A DNA stretch of 64,000 nt, from assembly GCA_019638475.1 (NCBI GenBank), contig JAHBTR010000002.1, positions 186,001 to 250,000 on the forward strand, read 5' to 3'. A model generated the notes under the pieces. That model searched no databases. It saw only the letters and a program-made list of their open reading frames with translations, and was not told where the DNA came from. The DNA is from Chitinophagaceae bacterium. Its GTDB lineage: Bacteria; Bacteroidota; Bacteroidia; Chitinophagales; Chitinophagaceae. Of this stretch, positions 53,992 through 62,834 are shown in pieces; within the stretch, counting starts at the first letter, position 1, and each line of letters starts with the position of its first letter. A program made the position numbers and the translations under genes.

Positions 53992-54882
53992 ATGGAAAAT
54001 AATACTTCACTTCAACAACAGCTTTTAGAAGCAGGCGTACACTTTGGACATTTAAAAAAGAAGTGGAATCCTAAAATGTTGCCTTATATTTTTGCAGAAA
54101 AAAAAGGTATTCATATTATAGACCTTAACAAAACTGTTGACCATTTACAAGAAGCAGCAGCAGCATTAAAACAAATTGCCAAAAGTGGTAAAAAAATAAT
54201 GTTTGTAGCTACCAAAAAACAAGCTAAAGAAATAGTTAGCGAATGTGCTAAACGTGTAAATATGCCTTATGCCACAGAACGTTGGTTAGGTGGTATGCTT
54301 ACAAACTTTAATACAGTTCGTAAAAGTGTTAAGAAAATGCAGAGCATTGATAAAATGCTTAATGATGGTAGTGCAGAAAGTTTAACTAAAAAAGAACGTT
54401 TAACACTGAGTCGTGATAAAGAAAAAATGGAAAAAGTATTAGGAGGTATAGCACAACTTAGTCGTTTGCCTGCAGCACTTTTTATTGTAGATATTGGTGT
54501 AGAACATATTGCTTTAGCAGAAGCAAAACGTTTAGGTATTTCAACATTTGGTGTAGTAGATACTAATTGCGACCCTAATAAAGTAGATTTTTCTATTCCT
54601 GCAAATGATGATGCTACAAAATCTATAGCCATTATTGCTAATTTCATAACAGCAGCTATTGCTGAAGGTTTGGTAGAACGCCAAGCAAGTAAAGATGAAG
54701 ATGAAGCACATCAACATGATGATAATAACGAAAATGAAGCTAAAGCTCGCCGTTTAGAACAAGAAGCTCAAGCAGAAGGTGGTGGTCGTGGTCGTCGTGG
54801 TGGTGGAAAAGGTAATTCTACAGAAGGTGGTGGTATTACTAAACGTAGAGTTCCAAGCACTCGTCGTCCAGCAACAAAATAA
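53992..54882 (+). CDS. rpsB: 30S ribosomal protein S2
   Basis: The 296-residue protein is S2 (LLEAGVHFGHLKKKWNPKMLPYIF, RWLGGMLTNFNTVRKSVKKM, ALFIVDIGVEHIALAEAKRLGI, GVVDTNCDPNKVDFSIPANDDA). It is longer than the E. coli protein by a C-terminal tail (about residues 230-296) first acidic (DEDEAHQHDDNNENE) then Gly/Arg-rich (GGGRGRRGGGKG) and finally basic. Such tails are often seen in Bacteroidota. A strong hairpin terminator follows before tsf, so part of the transcripts may stop here. Confidence 0.97.
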   Translation: MENNTSLQQQLLEAGVHFGHLKKKWNPKMLPYIFAEKKGIHIIDLNKTVDHLQEAAAALKQIAKSGKKIMFVATKKQAKEIVSECAKRVNMPYATERWLGGMLTNFNTVRKSVKKMQSIDKMLNDGSAESLTKKERLTLSRDKEKMEKVLGGIAQLSRLPAALFIVDIGVEHIALAEAKRLGISTFGVVDTNCDPNKVDFSIPANDDATKSIAIIANFITAAIAEGLVERQASKDEDEAHQHDDNNENEAKARRLEQEAQAEGGGRGRRGGGKGNSTEGGGITKRRVPSTRRPATK

Positions 54883-54908
54883 TCTATCAGTTAAAATAAT
54901 AAACGTTA

Positions 54909-54945
54909 ATTGGTTGATTATTTGCATAATCAGCCAATCGTTTTT
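54909..54945 (+). terminator. Hairpin terminator after rpsB
   Basis: ATTGGTTGATTAT pairs with ATAATCAGCCAAT (one G-T pair) around TTGC, followed by CGTTTTTA. Because tsf is usually co-transcribed with rpsB, it may act as an attenuator. Confidence 0.75.
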
Positions 54946-55061
54946 ATTAGCATACATCTTCTAAAAATTTATGTAGAAAATAATACAAACTATATTAATT
55001 ATATTTTGTATCTACCATTTTAATAATTCACAATTTAATAGATAATAAAAAAGAAAATATT

Positions 55062-55904
55062 ATGAGTACAACAACAGCAATTACAGCAGCAGATATAAAC
55101 AAACTTCGTCAAGCAACAGGTGCAGGTATGATGGATTGCAGAAAAGCTTTGACAGAAACAGGTGGCGATTTTGAAGCTGCTATTGATTGGTTACGCAAAC
55201 AAGGACAAAAAATTGCAGCAAAACGTAGCGACCGTGAAGCAAAAGAAGGGGTAGTTATTGCACAAACTACTACAGATAATAAAATAGGTTTTATTGTGTG
55301 CGTAAGTTGCGAAACAGATTTTGTTTCTAAAAATGCAGACTTTGTAGCATTTGTTCAAAGCATTGCTAACGCTGCAGTAAGTAATGATGTAAAAACAATA
55401 GAAGCATTAAATGAAGTAACTATAAATGGTGCTAAAGTGAGTGATATGGTGAATGATAAATTAGCTTCTATTGGTGAAAAAATTGGTATTGTAAAATTTG
55501 AAAGAATTGAAGCTCCTTATGTAGCATCTTATATTCATGGTGCTTATCGTTTGGGTGTTTTAGTAGCTTTAAGTACAGAGGCTGCTGAAGCAGGTAAAGA
55601 TGTAGCTATGCAAATAGCAGCACTAAACCCTGTAGCTGTAGATGCTAATAGTGTTCCTACAGAAGTAGTAGAAAGAGAAAGAAATATAGTGATTGAAACA
55701 ATGAAAAGCGACCCTAAAATGGTTGGTAAAGCAGATGATATGATTGCTAAAATTGCAGAAGGAAAATTAAATGCTTTCTTTAAAGAGCAAACTTTATTAG
55801 CTCAGCCTTTTGTAAAAGATGGTAGCAAATCTGTAGCAGATTATTTGGCTTCAGTAAGTAAAGATTTACAAGTATTAAACTTTAAAAGAGTTGCTTTAGG
55901 CTAA
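55062..55904 (+). CDS. tsf: Translation elongation factor Ts
   Basis: The 280-residue protein has the N-terminal UBA-like motif LRQATGAGMMDCRKALTETGGDFEAAIDWLRKQG, the core C-strand ETDFVSKNADF and the TDFV-type exchange site, plus the dimer region AYRLGVLVALS. It catalyses nucleotide exchange on EF-Tu. A terminator follows, and then the RNase P RNA gene. Confidence 0.97.
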   Translation: MSTTTAITAADINKLRQATGAGMMDCRKALTETGGDFEAAIDWLRKQGQKIAAKRSDREAKEGVVIAQTTTDNKIGFIVCVSCETDFVSKNADFVAFVQSIANAAVSNDVKTIEALNEVTINGAKVSDMVNDKLASIGEKIGIVKFERIEAPYVASYIHGAYRLGVLVALSTEAAEAGKDVAMQIAALNPVAVDANSVPTEVVERERNIVIETMKSDPKMVGKADDMIAKIAEGKLNAFFKEQTLLAQPFVKDGSKSVADYLASVSKDLQVLNFKRVALG

Positions 55905-55931
55905 TTCTTCTATATAATTACTTTTTATTCC

Positions 55932-55961
55932 AAAACCCATCTGCTGAAAGATGGGTTTTTT
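55932..55961 (+). terminator. Intrinsic terminator of tsf
   Basis: AAAACCCATC pairs with GATGGGTTTT around TGCTGAAA and runs into a T tract. Confidence 0.85.
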
Positions 55962-56007
55962 GCTATACTTTTTATTAGATAATTTTTAGTAATCAATATT
56001 TAATTGA

Positions 56008-56015
56008 TAAATTTG
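56008..56015 (+). promoter_or_regulatory. rnpB -7 box
   Basis: TAAATTTG is an exact TAnnTTTG. It ends 5 bases before the first base of the P1 stem at 56021, which gives a direct measure of the distance from the box to the RNA start. Confidence 0.6.
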
Positions 56016-56020
56016 TATTT

Positions 56021-56366
56021 ACTACAAACCCGAACTATCGTGCTACTGAAAAGTAGTAAGGAAAGTCTGGACAACATAGAGCAATTTACCAGTGAATAGC
56101 TGGTTATGCAAAAGCATAAAGACAGTGCCACAGAAAATAACTACCTCAAACTATTGAGGAAAAGGTGAAAACGTAAGGTAAGAGCTTACGATATTTTGCA
56201 GTAATGTAAGATATGGGTAAACCTTAAATGTTGCAATGCCACGTATAGAAACGCTTGAGGGCTGCTCGTCCAAGTTTCAGGGTAGGCAGCAATAGATTGT
56301 GATAGTAATATTACAACAAGATAAATGATAGTTTAGAAACAGAATCCGGCTTATGAGGTTTGTAGT
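56021..56366 (+). ncRNA. rnpB: RNase P RNA (class A)
   Basis: The gene encodes the catalytic RNA that removes 5' leaders from pre-tRNAs. Three conserved stretches identify it: AGTAAGGAAAGTCTGGAC near the start, GACAGTGCCACAGAAAATAA in the middle and AAACAGAATCCGGCTTATGA at the end. The ends are set by the P1 helix, ACTACAAACC (56021-56030) pairing perfectly with GGTTTGTAGT (56357-56366). It lies between tsf and a hypothetical gene and has its own promoter and terminator. Boundaries should be right to within a few bases. Confidence 0.95.
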
Positions 56367-56371
56367 AATGT

Positions 56372-56397
56372 AAAAAACAGGCATTAGCCTGTTTTTT
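56372..56397 (+). terminator. Intrinsic terminator of rnpB
   Basis: AAAACAGGC and GCCTGTTTT pair around ATTA, followed by T. Confidence 0.8.
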
Positions 56398-56457
56398 ACA
56401 TGTAAAGAAGTAATATTTTGTATGTACCATTATCAAAAAGAAATTATAAACACAATT

Positions 56458-56694
56458 TTAATCTTGTGTGATTACTTCTTTTGATTTTGCATAATTCATT
56501 ATTGCATTAATGGTAGCATTTCTGGGAGATGTAAGATGCAATTTATCTAATTGTTTTATTGTACGACTAAGTACATTTAATTTATCTTGCAATTCCCAGT
56601 CTTCTTGTAAAGCCTCTTCAATAGCAAGCGTTACATCTTTGGGAGTTTCATTGTACAAGTATTGTACAAGAACTTCTTGTTTAAATTTTTCCAT
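56458..56694 (-). CDS. Small conserved hypothetical protein
   Basis: The 78-residue version from the ATG at 56694 (MEKFKQEVLVQYLYNETPKDV) fits a family common in Chitinophagales, with ALQEDWELQDKLNVLSRTIKQLDKLHLTSPR and a C-terminal helix. It looks like a cut-down anti-sigma/zinc-finger relative but lacks metal cysteines; the function is unknown. An in-frame start at 56742 would add 16 residues. A -7 box reading TATTTTTG (minus strand 56765-56758) would start RNA near 56752 and allow either start. Confidence 0.65.
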   Translation of the reverse strand: MEKFKQEVLVQYLYNETPKDVTLAIEEALQEDWELQDKLNVLSRTIKQLDKLHLTSPRNATINAIMNYAKSKEVITQD

Positions 56695-56795
56695 AAAAAA
56701 AATAGTAGTAGTTTTTAAATCCGTTTTTTTCCGAAACAACACTATTTAAACGCCGAACAAAAATAAATATTGCTTAAAAGGGCATTAAATCATTA

Positions 56796-57080
56796 TTAAT
56801 CTTCTACAAGAAAGATGTCTTCTCCGTCCTTTTTGAGCATATAATGCTCTCTGGCAAATTTTTCTAAAGCTGCTGGATTAGTTTGAAAATCAATGAGTTC
56901 TCTTTTTGAATTATCAATTTCTTTCATATAATAGGCATTTTTACTCTGTAATTCCCTCAATTCTTTTCTCTTTTCAAGCGTAGAAAAAAAATCTTTTTGG
57001 TCAAAGAAAAGCATCCAAACAATAAAAAAACTGATAGATAGAATGTATTTATTGGCTAAAAAAAGAGATATTTTTTTCAT
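56796..57080 (-). CDS. FtsB/DivIC-family septum protein
   Basis: The 94-residue protein has a short N-terminus, one membrane helix (YILSISFFIVWMLFFDQ), a coiled-coil (LEKRKELRELQSKNAYYMKEIDNSKRELIDFQ) and the terminal motif FAREHYMLKKDGEDIFLVED typical of FtsB/DivIC. These proteins bridge FtsL and FtsQ at the division septum. The family match is clear even though the gene is short. Confidence 0.88.
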   Translation of the reverse strand: MKKISLFLANKYILSISFFIVWMLFFDQKDFFSTLEKRKELRELQSKNAYYMKEIDNSKRELIDFQTNPAALEKFAREHYMLKKDGEDIFLVED

Positions 57081-57234
57081 AAGTAAAAGTGTTTGTATAA
57101 TAATAAGGCTAAAAGTATAAACTTATTATAAGTGTACAATTTGGTAAATATACACATCTGTTAGTTTATATTTTTTTCAAATAAACATATTATTGCATTT
57201 ACTATATAAATTGCAGGTTTTTAAATTCGCTATT

Positions 57235-59076
57235 ATGAGAAAAATGTTACTTATCATTTGTTGTATAAGTTTATTTGTATGTATATCAATTATTAGTAAA
57301 GCACAAACAGATACTTCAGATTTTGTGTATGATACTTTTTTCTTAGCCAAGAAAAAGGGCATTTTTGGAAAAATAGGTAAAAGCATTTCTGCCGACCCAC
57401 CAAAGCCAGAAGTAACCAGAACAGGAACTATTAAAAATGATTTACCTTTTAATAAATATAAGGGCTATACTATTCGTCATATTTATGTAAAGCAACTTGA
57501 TTTTACACAAAATATAAATGATAGCTCAATTTCTAAAAGAAATTTAGGTATAAGAATAGCCGATGCTTTGCATAAACAAACAAGAGAAAAATATATTCGT
57601 TATAATTTATTTTTTGATGAAGGAGATAAACTTATTCCTTATTTATTGGCAGATAATGAAAGATATTTAAGAGATATAGACTACATACAAGATGCTCGTT
57701 TGCAAATAGTGCCTATAGATAATAATACAGTAGATGTTATGGTAATTTCTAAAGATGTTTTTTCTTTAGGAGGAAATGTAGATGCAGGAGGATTGGATAA
57801 TTTTAATATAGAACTGAAAGATGAAAATCTTTTTGGGCATGCTCAAAAATTTTCTTTAAAAATGCTGTATGATGATAGCAGAAATCCTACAATTGGTTAT
57901 GGGGCTGAATATTTAAAAAGAAATATGGGTGGTAGTTTTTTAGATTGGACTACAGGTTTTAGAACTTTTAATAATGCTTTTAATAGTTGGCGAAAAGAAG
58001 AAACTGTTTTTTATACAAGAGTAGATAGACCTTTGGTAAGCCCTTATCTTCCTTTTACAGGTAGTGCAGAATTGTCTTATAGACAAACTGCTAATGCTTA
58101 CCTCACAGATTCATTATACAAGTCGGATTATAAGTATCGTTATGTTGAATTTGATGTTTGGGCTGGTTATAATTTAGGTGCTAAAAGGTATTTAAAAACA
58201 AATACCCAAAGCCGTATTAGAAAGTTTATTTCATTAAGAGCATTTCATAAAAAATTTCAAGAAGTACCTGGTTTGTATAAAAATAATTACAGTTTTATTT
58301 ATCAAAATATAACAGGTGTATTGGGTGCAGTAACTATTTTTAAACAAAATTTTTATAAAACAAACTTCATTTATGGTTTTGGAAGAAATGAAGATGTGCC
58401 AGAAGGTTTTAGTTTTTCAGCTATTGCAGGATGGACAAATAGGCAAGGAGTTAGCAGCCCTTATTATGGAATAGATTTTAATAGAAATTATTTTAATCGT
58501 AAGGGCAATTATTATAATTATACATTTAGATTAGGAGGTTATTTATACAATGGACAATTTTATGATACAGATGTGTTGTTGAATTTAGAATACTTTAGTC
58601 ATTTAAAACATATAGGTGGGCTTTGGTACACACGTTATTTTTTAAATGCTGGTATTACTCATCAAATACGCCCTTCATTAAATCAACCATTATTTTTATC
58701 AAGTCCATTTGGTTTGCAAGAAATTGATAATGGAACTGTAGCTGCACAAACACGTTTTACTTTAAAAAATGAATTAACTATTTATAATAAATGGAAGTTA
58801 TTAGGCTTTAGGTTTGCAGGTTTTGTATTTGGCAATGGTTCATTACTTACACCAAGGAAAGCTAAGTTTACTAAAAGTGATTTTTATAGCAGTTTTGGAA
58901 CAGGTTTGCGTACACGCAATGAAAGTTTAATTTTTGGAACATTAGAACTAAGAGCAAGTTATTTTCCAAGAATTAATTTTGGTATGAACCATTTTAAAAT
59001 TGATATAAATACTGATATACGTTTTAAATACAATAGTACTTTTATTAAACGCCCAGATTTTGTTTCTGCTAATTAG
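57235..59076 (+). CDS. Outer-membrane POTRA/beta-barrel protein (BamA/TamA-like)
   Basis: From the ATG at 57235 the 613-residue protein has a signal peptide (ISKAQTD), one or two POTRA-like domains (about residues 70-190: YTIRHIYVKQLDFTQN, NLFFDEGDKLIPYLLADNERYLRDIDYIQDARLQIV) and a long Tyr/Phe-rich barrel. The DENLFGHAQKFSLKMLYDDSRNPTIGYGAEYLK stretch is typical of surface-antigen barrels. It should be in the outer membrane. It is shorter than BamA (about 800 residues) and may be a specialised relative for lipid or protein export. Confidence 0.75.
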   Translation: MRKMLLIICCISLFVCISIISKAQTDTSDFVYDTFFLAKKKGIFGKIGKSISADPPKPEVTRTGTIKNDLPFNKYKGYTIRHIYVKQLDFTQNINDSSISKRNLGIRIADALHKQTREKYIRYNLFFDEGDKLIPYLLADNERYLRDIDYIQDARLQIVPIDNNTVDVMVISKDVFSLGGNVDAGGLDNFNIELKDENLFGHAQKFSLKMLYDDSRNPTIGYGAEYLKRNMGGSFLDWTTGFRTFNNAFNSWRKEETVFYTRVDRPLVSPYLPFTGSAELSYRQTANAYLTDSLYKSDYKYRYVEFDVWAGYNLGAKRYLKTNTQSRIRKFISLRAFHKKFQEVPGLYKNNYSFIYQNITGVLGAVTIFKQNFYKTNFIYGFGRNEDVPEGFSFSAIAGWTNRQGVSSPYYGIDFNRNYFNRKGNYYNYTFRLGGYLYNGQFYDTDVLLNLEYFSHLKHIGGLWYTRYFLNAGITHQIRPSLNQPLFLSSPFGLQEIDNGTVAAQTRFTLKNELTIYNKWKLLGFRFAGFVFGNGSLLTPRKAKFTKSDFYSSFGTGLRTRNESLIFGTLELRASYFPRINFGMNHFKIDINTDIRFKYNSTFIKRPDFVSAN

Positions 59077-59087
59077 TAAATGGTTAT

Positions 59088-60185
59088 TTACACATTGAAT
59101 CTAAAGTGCATGATGTCTCCATCTTGCACTAAGTATTCTTTGCCTTCTATTCTTAAACGACCATTATCTCTACAAGCAGCTTCACTACCATATTTTACAA
59201 AATCATCAAAAGCTATTACTTCTGCTTTGATAAAACCTTTTTCAAAATCTGTATGTATAACACTGGCAGCTTGTGGTGCTTTCCAACCATTATGAATTGT
59301 CCATGCTCTTACTTCTTGCACACCAGCAGTAAAGTAAGTGCTTAGGTTTAATAGCTTATAAGTAGTTTGAATTAGTCTGTGCAAGGCTGGTTCTTTCATG
59401 CCATATTCTTCCATAAACATTTGTCTATCTTCTTCAGCTTCCATTTCGGCTATTTGTGCTTCAATATTGTTGCACATGACAATTACTTCAGCTCCTTCAT
59501 TTTGTATATTTTGTTTTAAGGCTTCAGAAAATTGATTACCTGTGTGCATACTTGCTTCTTCTACATTGGCTACATACAAAACAGGCTTTTCTGTCAATAA
59601 AAATAAATCTGCAATAGCTACTCTATCTTCTTTTGTTAACCCTAAACTTCTAATACTTTTACCTTGCTCTAAATGATTTTTACATTGTTGTAAAATATCA
59701 AATTCTACTTTTAATTTAGCATCTACTCTTGCTTGTTTTTCTACACGTTGCATTTTTTTTTCTACACTATCCAAATCTTTTAATTGCAATTCTGTATCTA
59801 TAATTTCTTTATCACTTATAGGGTTTATAACACCTTCTTCTCTCAATACATTTTCATCTTCAAAGCATCTTATAACATGTATAATAGCATCTACTTCTCT
59901 AATATTGGCTAAAAATTTATTACCCAATCCTTCTCCTTTACTTGCACCTTTTACCAGCCCTGCTATATCTACTATTTCTAATTGTGTGGGTACAATTCTA
60001 TTAGGCTTTACTAATGCTGATAATTTATTTAAACGTTCATCTGGCACATCTACCAATCCTGTATTAGGCTCTATGGTACAAAATCTGTAATTACTTGCTT
60101 GGGCTTTGGCACTATTGCTTACAGCATTAAATAAAGTACTTTTTCCTACATTGGGTAAGCCTACAATTCCTGCTTTTAATGACAT
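59088..60185 (-). CDS. ychF: Redox-regulated ATPase YchF
   Basis: The 365-residue protein has the G1 loop GLPNVGKSTLFNAVS (residues 8-22), VDIAGLVKGASKGEGLGN, the altered nucleotide-specificity motif ANVEEAS (Obg-like ATPases use NxxE) and the C-terminal TGS domain (HTDFEKGFIKAEV, RIEGKEYLVQDGDIMHFRFNV). YchF binds ATP rather than GTP and associates with ribosomes. It lies next to the POTRA barrel gene, tail-to-tail. Confidence 0.97.
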   Translation of the reverse strand: MSLKAGIVGLPNVGKSTLFNAVSNSAKAQASNYRFCTIEPNTGLVDVPDERLNKLSALVKPNRIVPTQLEIVDIAGLVKGASKGEGLGNKFLANIREVDAIIHVIRCFEDENVLREEGVINPISDKEIIDTELQLKDLDSVEKKMQRVEKQARVDAKLKVEFDILQQCKNHLEQGKSIRSLGLTKEDRVAIADLFLLTEKPVLYVANVEEASMHTGNQFSEALKQNIQNEGAEVIVMCNNIEAQIAEMEAEEDRQMFMEEYGMKEPALHRLIQTTYKLLNLSTYFTAGVQEVRAWTIHNGWKAPQAASVIHTDFEKGFIKAEVIAFDDFVKYGSEAACRDNGRLRIEGKEYLVQDGDIMHFRFNV

Positions 60186-60230
60186 GTGTGTTTATTTGAA
60201 AACTTTAAAAACTATTGTATAAAATGGCTG

Positions 60231-60261
60231 CAAATGTAGTGTTGTATCAGTGTATTTCAAA
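60231..60261 (-). promoter_or_regulatory. ychF promoter
   Basis: The minus strand has TTTG (60261-60258), exactly 19 nt, and TACATTTG (60238-60231). Both boxes are perfect. Transcription would begin near 60225, about 40 bases before the ATG. Confidence 0.7.
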
Positions 60262-60284
60262 TTTTGAAAGTAAGACACATTGTT

Positions 60285-60701
60285 TTATTGTTTTTGCCAA
60301 ATGCTGATAATGTCTATAATGGTGGTATAAGTATTTTTAAGACATTGTTGTAAAGTGGTTTTATCTGCCCAAATTATTTTTTCAATATCTTCTTCTGTTT
60401 GAGGTATAAATGAAGGGTTTCCTTGTACACTCATTGCATACCACCATGTTTCTTTAATAACATTTTTTTTTGTCCAGGTATCAAAATATTCATGGTATGT
60501 TTTGCCAATAAAATTTTTTAATTCAATATTTTGTAAACCAGTTTCTTCTTTTACTTCTCTTACAGCACAGGTTTCTATACTTTCACCTTCATCTAATTTT
60601 CCTTTGGGCAAATCCCATTTATTTCTTCTAAAAATTAATAGTAATTCATTTTTATCATTAACTACTAAACCACCTGCTGCTATAATAATATTTTTTTTCA
60701 T
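60285..60701 (-). CDS. Nudix hydrolase
   Basis: From the ATG at 60701 (MKKNIIIAAGGLVVNDKNELLL) the protein has 138 residues. The Nudix box reads G-K-L-D-E-G-E-S-I-E..REVKEETGL (GX5EX7REUXEEXGU), with the preceding RRNKWDLPKGKLDEG. It hydrolyses a nucleoside diphosphate linked to another group; substrate unknown. A start at 60725 is less likely. It is divergent from pyrE. Confidence 0.9.
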   Translation of the reverse strand: MKKNIIIAAGGLVVNDKNELLLIFRRNKWDLPKGKLDEGESIETCAVREVKEETGLQNIELKNFIGKTYHEYFDTWTKKNVIKETWWYAMSVQGNPSFIPQTEEDIEKIIWADKTTLQQCLKNTYTTIIDIISIWQKQ

Positions 60702-60753
60702 TGTACTATGAATAGAGTAATGCAATCTACAATAAAAATTTGTTTCTGAATAG

Positions 60754-60761
60754 TATCTTTG
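60754..60761 (+). promoter_or_regulatory. pyrE -7 box
   Basis: TATCTTTG is an exact TAnnTTTG and ends 4 bases before the pyrE ATG, so transcription would start at about the initiation codon. Confidence 0.5.
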
Positions 60762-60765
60762 CTGT

Positions 60766-61398
60766 ATGACAAAAGAAAAATCTGTTGCAGAAAAATTATT
60801 ACAAATTCAAGCAATAAAATTAAGCCCTCAAAATCCATTTACTTGGGCAAGTGGTTGGAAAAGCCCTATTTATTGTGATAATAGAAAAGTTTTATCTTTT
60901 CCTTTTATAAGAGATTTTATAAAAAGTGAAATGTGCAATGTAATTTTTGAACAATTTGAAGATGCAGAAATATTGGCTGGTGTTGCTACTGCTGGTATAG
61001 CTTGGGGAGCAATGGCTGCAGACCAGTTAAAGCTGCCTTATGTATATGTTCGTCCAAAACCAAAAGAACATGGTTTGGGCAACCAGATAGAAGGGTTTTA
61101 TGAACAAGGACAAAAAGTATTGGTAATAGAAGATTTAATATCTACAGGAAAAAGCAGTTTGCAGGTGGTAGATGTATTAAAAAATGCAGGATTGCAAGTT
61201 ATAGGTATGGTATCTATTTTTACTTACCAGTTTCCTGAAGCGACCAAAGCTTTTGAAGATGCAGGCATACCATATATTTCTTTAACCAATTATACCAACT
61301 TAATAGAAACCGCTTTGGAAAAACAAATAGTATCTTCCGATATGCAGGCAATATTAATGGAGTGGAGAAATTGTCCTGCTACGTGGGGTAATGTTTAA
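60766..61398 (+). CDS. pyrE: Orotate phosphoribosyltransferase
   Basis: The 210-residue protein has NPFTWASGWKSPIYCDNRK, GVATAGIAWGAMAADQLKLPYVYVRPKPKEHGLGN and the PRPP loop VLVIEDLISTGKSSLQVV (about residues 122-139). It converts orotate and PRPP to OMP in pyrimidine synthesis. The other pyrimidine genes are scattered: a dihydroorotase at 38.4 kb and a PyrR-like gene at 1.2 kb. A T-rich hairpin set follows. Confidence 0.96.
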   Translation: MTKEKSVAEKLLQIQAIKLSPQNPFTWASGWKSPIYCDNRKVLSFPFIRDFIKSEMCNVIFEQFEDAEILAGVATAGIAWGAMAADQLKLPYVYVRPKPKEHGLGNQIEGFYEQGQKVLVIEDLISTGKSSLQVVDVLKNAGLQVIGMVSIFTYQFPEATKAFEDAGIPYISLTNYTNLIETALEKQIVSSDMQAILMEWRNCPATWGNV

Positions 61399-61402
61399 TG
61401 CT

Positions 61403-61475
61403 CTGCGAAACTTATAGTTTCGCAGTTTTGTTCTGTCGCTTGCAGCGACAAATAATATAGTTGCCAAAGGCAATT
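61403..61475 (+). repeat. Three consecutive perfect hairpins after pyrE
   Basis: CTGCGAAACT-TAT-AGTTTCGCAG (61403-61425), TGTCGCT-TGC-AGCGACA (61434-61450) and TTGCC-AAA-GGCAA (61461-61473), the last with T5 behind it. The stems are 10, 7 and 5 bp. The last could end pyrE; the first two serve no obvious purpose. The remaining DNA to 61675 holds an interrupted reading frame described below. Confidence 0.6.
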
Positions 61476-61675
61476 TTTAATTAATGGTGTATATAGCATA
61501 AATTGCAACATTATACAACCTAACATAATTCTAAAAAAATGTCCAATTTAAATATCATTTTAGCTACATCTTCTAAAGGAAAAAAGTTACTGGACACGAC
61601 TGTTTAGACTTAATTAAACAAAAAAACAAAAAAGAGTTATCTCAATTTATATTTGACAGGCTTTATGGAAGATAC

Positions 61676-62140
61676 TTGAAAATTTTTGATTTTAATTCAA
61701 GAGATTTTAACTTACATTATAAAACTGGTTTTACCATACTTACAAATTGTTGTCTTTTAATTGAAACATATGTTTCATTCCGTGTCAAAAAATATAGAAG
61801 CACAAAACGTACTAGCAGAGAATGTTTTGCTTATTTTTTCACTTCTGAAAAACGATTTTTTGACTTATCTACAGGTGGTTTGCCTAATGATTTTTATGAC
61901 AATGTGCGTTGTGGGATTTTGCACAATGGCGAAACGAGAAATGGTTGGACAATTACTAGAAATAAGAATAAACCATATTTTGAACCAATAACAAAAACAA
62001 TAAATGCAACAAAATTTGCAAATCGCCTAAAGCAGGTTTTAAGAGAATATCAAAACTCTTTAGATAATTCAGACTTTGATACTGACGATATTTGGATAAA
62101 CTTTACAAACAGATTAACCGATTTAATATCAAAATCATAA
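61676..62140 (+). pseudogene. Hypothetical gene without a proper start
   Basis: The open frame from TTG 61676 gives 154 residues (NSRDFNLHYKTGFTILTNCCLLIETYVSF, GLPNDFYDNVRCGILHNGETRNGWTITR, INATKFANRLKQVL). Upstream in the same frame the coding-like text continues (LDLIKQKNKKELSQF, IFDRLYGRY) back to a stop near 61574, but there is no ATG. An ATG at 61540 starts a different frame (MSNLNIILATSSKGKKLLDT) that stops at 61606-61608. A frameshift or deletion near 61600 would join them. The function is unknown to me. Confidence 0.55.
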
Positions 62141-62146
62141 TAAATT

Positions 62147-62446
62147 ATGGCATCTTATTTTTATTCTGTAAACGACAAAAAAAATGGACCGTTTACATTT
62201 GAAGAACTAAAAAAAGAGAATATACAAAGAACTACGCTTATTTGGAAAGAGGGGTTGACAAGTTGGGTTTCTGCTGAAAATTTAGATGAATTCAAAGATT
62301 ATTTTAAGGAAGTTCCACCTGCTATTCCAATCGCACAAGATAAATTGATTAATAAAAAGATTGCGAGTGAAGTTATTACCATTGAAAAGACATTGATATA
62401 TTCTGTATTAATTGGAATTATAGCACTTGTATATTTAACCCTTTGA
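62147..62446 (+). pseudogene. N-terminal part of a GYF_2-domain membrane protein, probably split by a frameshift
   Basis: The 99-residue ORF has a GYF_2 (DUF4339) domain: SYFYSVNDKKNGPFTFEELK, then TTLIWKEGLTSWVSAENLDEFKDYF, and a membrane helix (TLIYSVLIGIIALVYL). It ends with TGA immediately where a second ORF continues in another frame. Reading through by one base gives ALVYIFNPLKFDGEKYRNIEP, which would join the two parts. It is therefore probably one gene interrupted by a single-base indel. Confidence 0.55.
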
Positions 62447-62751
62447 AATTTGATGGCGAAAAGTACAGGAATATTGAACCAATAAAATTAAGTGATATTC
62501 AGCGTGATTTTAATAATAATACTCCTTCATATTATCCATATTGGTGGGTTGATGGATTTTTTGATTATACTGACGGTAAAATTACTTTTAATTCTACAAA
62601 ACCACATGAGTGTTATAGGGAAAGAAAAAGTTACCTCATAGCTAAAACATTTAAGTATGGATTTTATGCTTTTTTAATTTCATTTTTAGGTACGCTATTA
62701 TATAGGTATGGTACAAAGACACAAAAATGGGTTAATGAAAATGCAAAATAA
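62443..62751 (+). pseudogene. C-terminal part of the split GYF_2-domain protein
   Basis: The reading frame from TTG 62443 has no own ribosome-binding site or ATG and overlaps the preceding ORF. It encodes a soluble stretch (KFDGEKYRNIEPIKLSDIQRDF, WWVDGFFDYTDGKITFN) and a second membrane helix (YGFYAFLISFLGTLLYRYG). It would complete a protein with one GYF_2 domain and two membrane helices. Confidence 0.5.
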
Positions 62752-62834
62752 GCTACTTCTTTCTGCCTTTATTGATGTTCTGTAACTTATACATATTGAA
62801 TTTTAGCTGATTTTACCAACCATTTTTAACCACA

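Noticed and set aside
54754..54964. ORFs antisense to and overlapping the S2 tail
   Set aside because: Low-complexity shadows of the Gly/Arg-rich codons in rpsB.
61595..61615. Copy of the 48.7-kb element end (TGTTTAGACTT)
   Set aside because: Only about 11 bases match and no partner end is found; chance in AT-rich DNA is likely.
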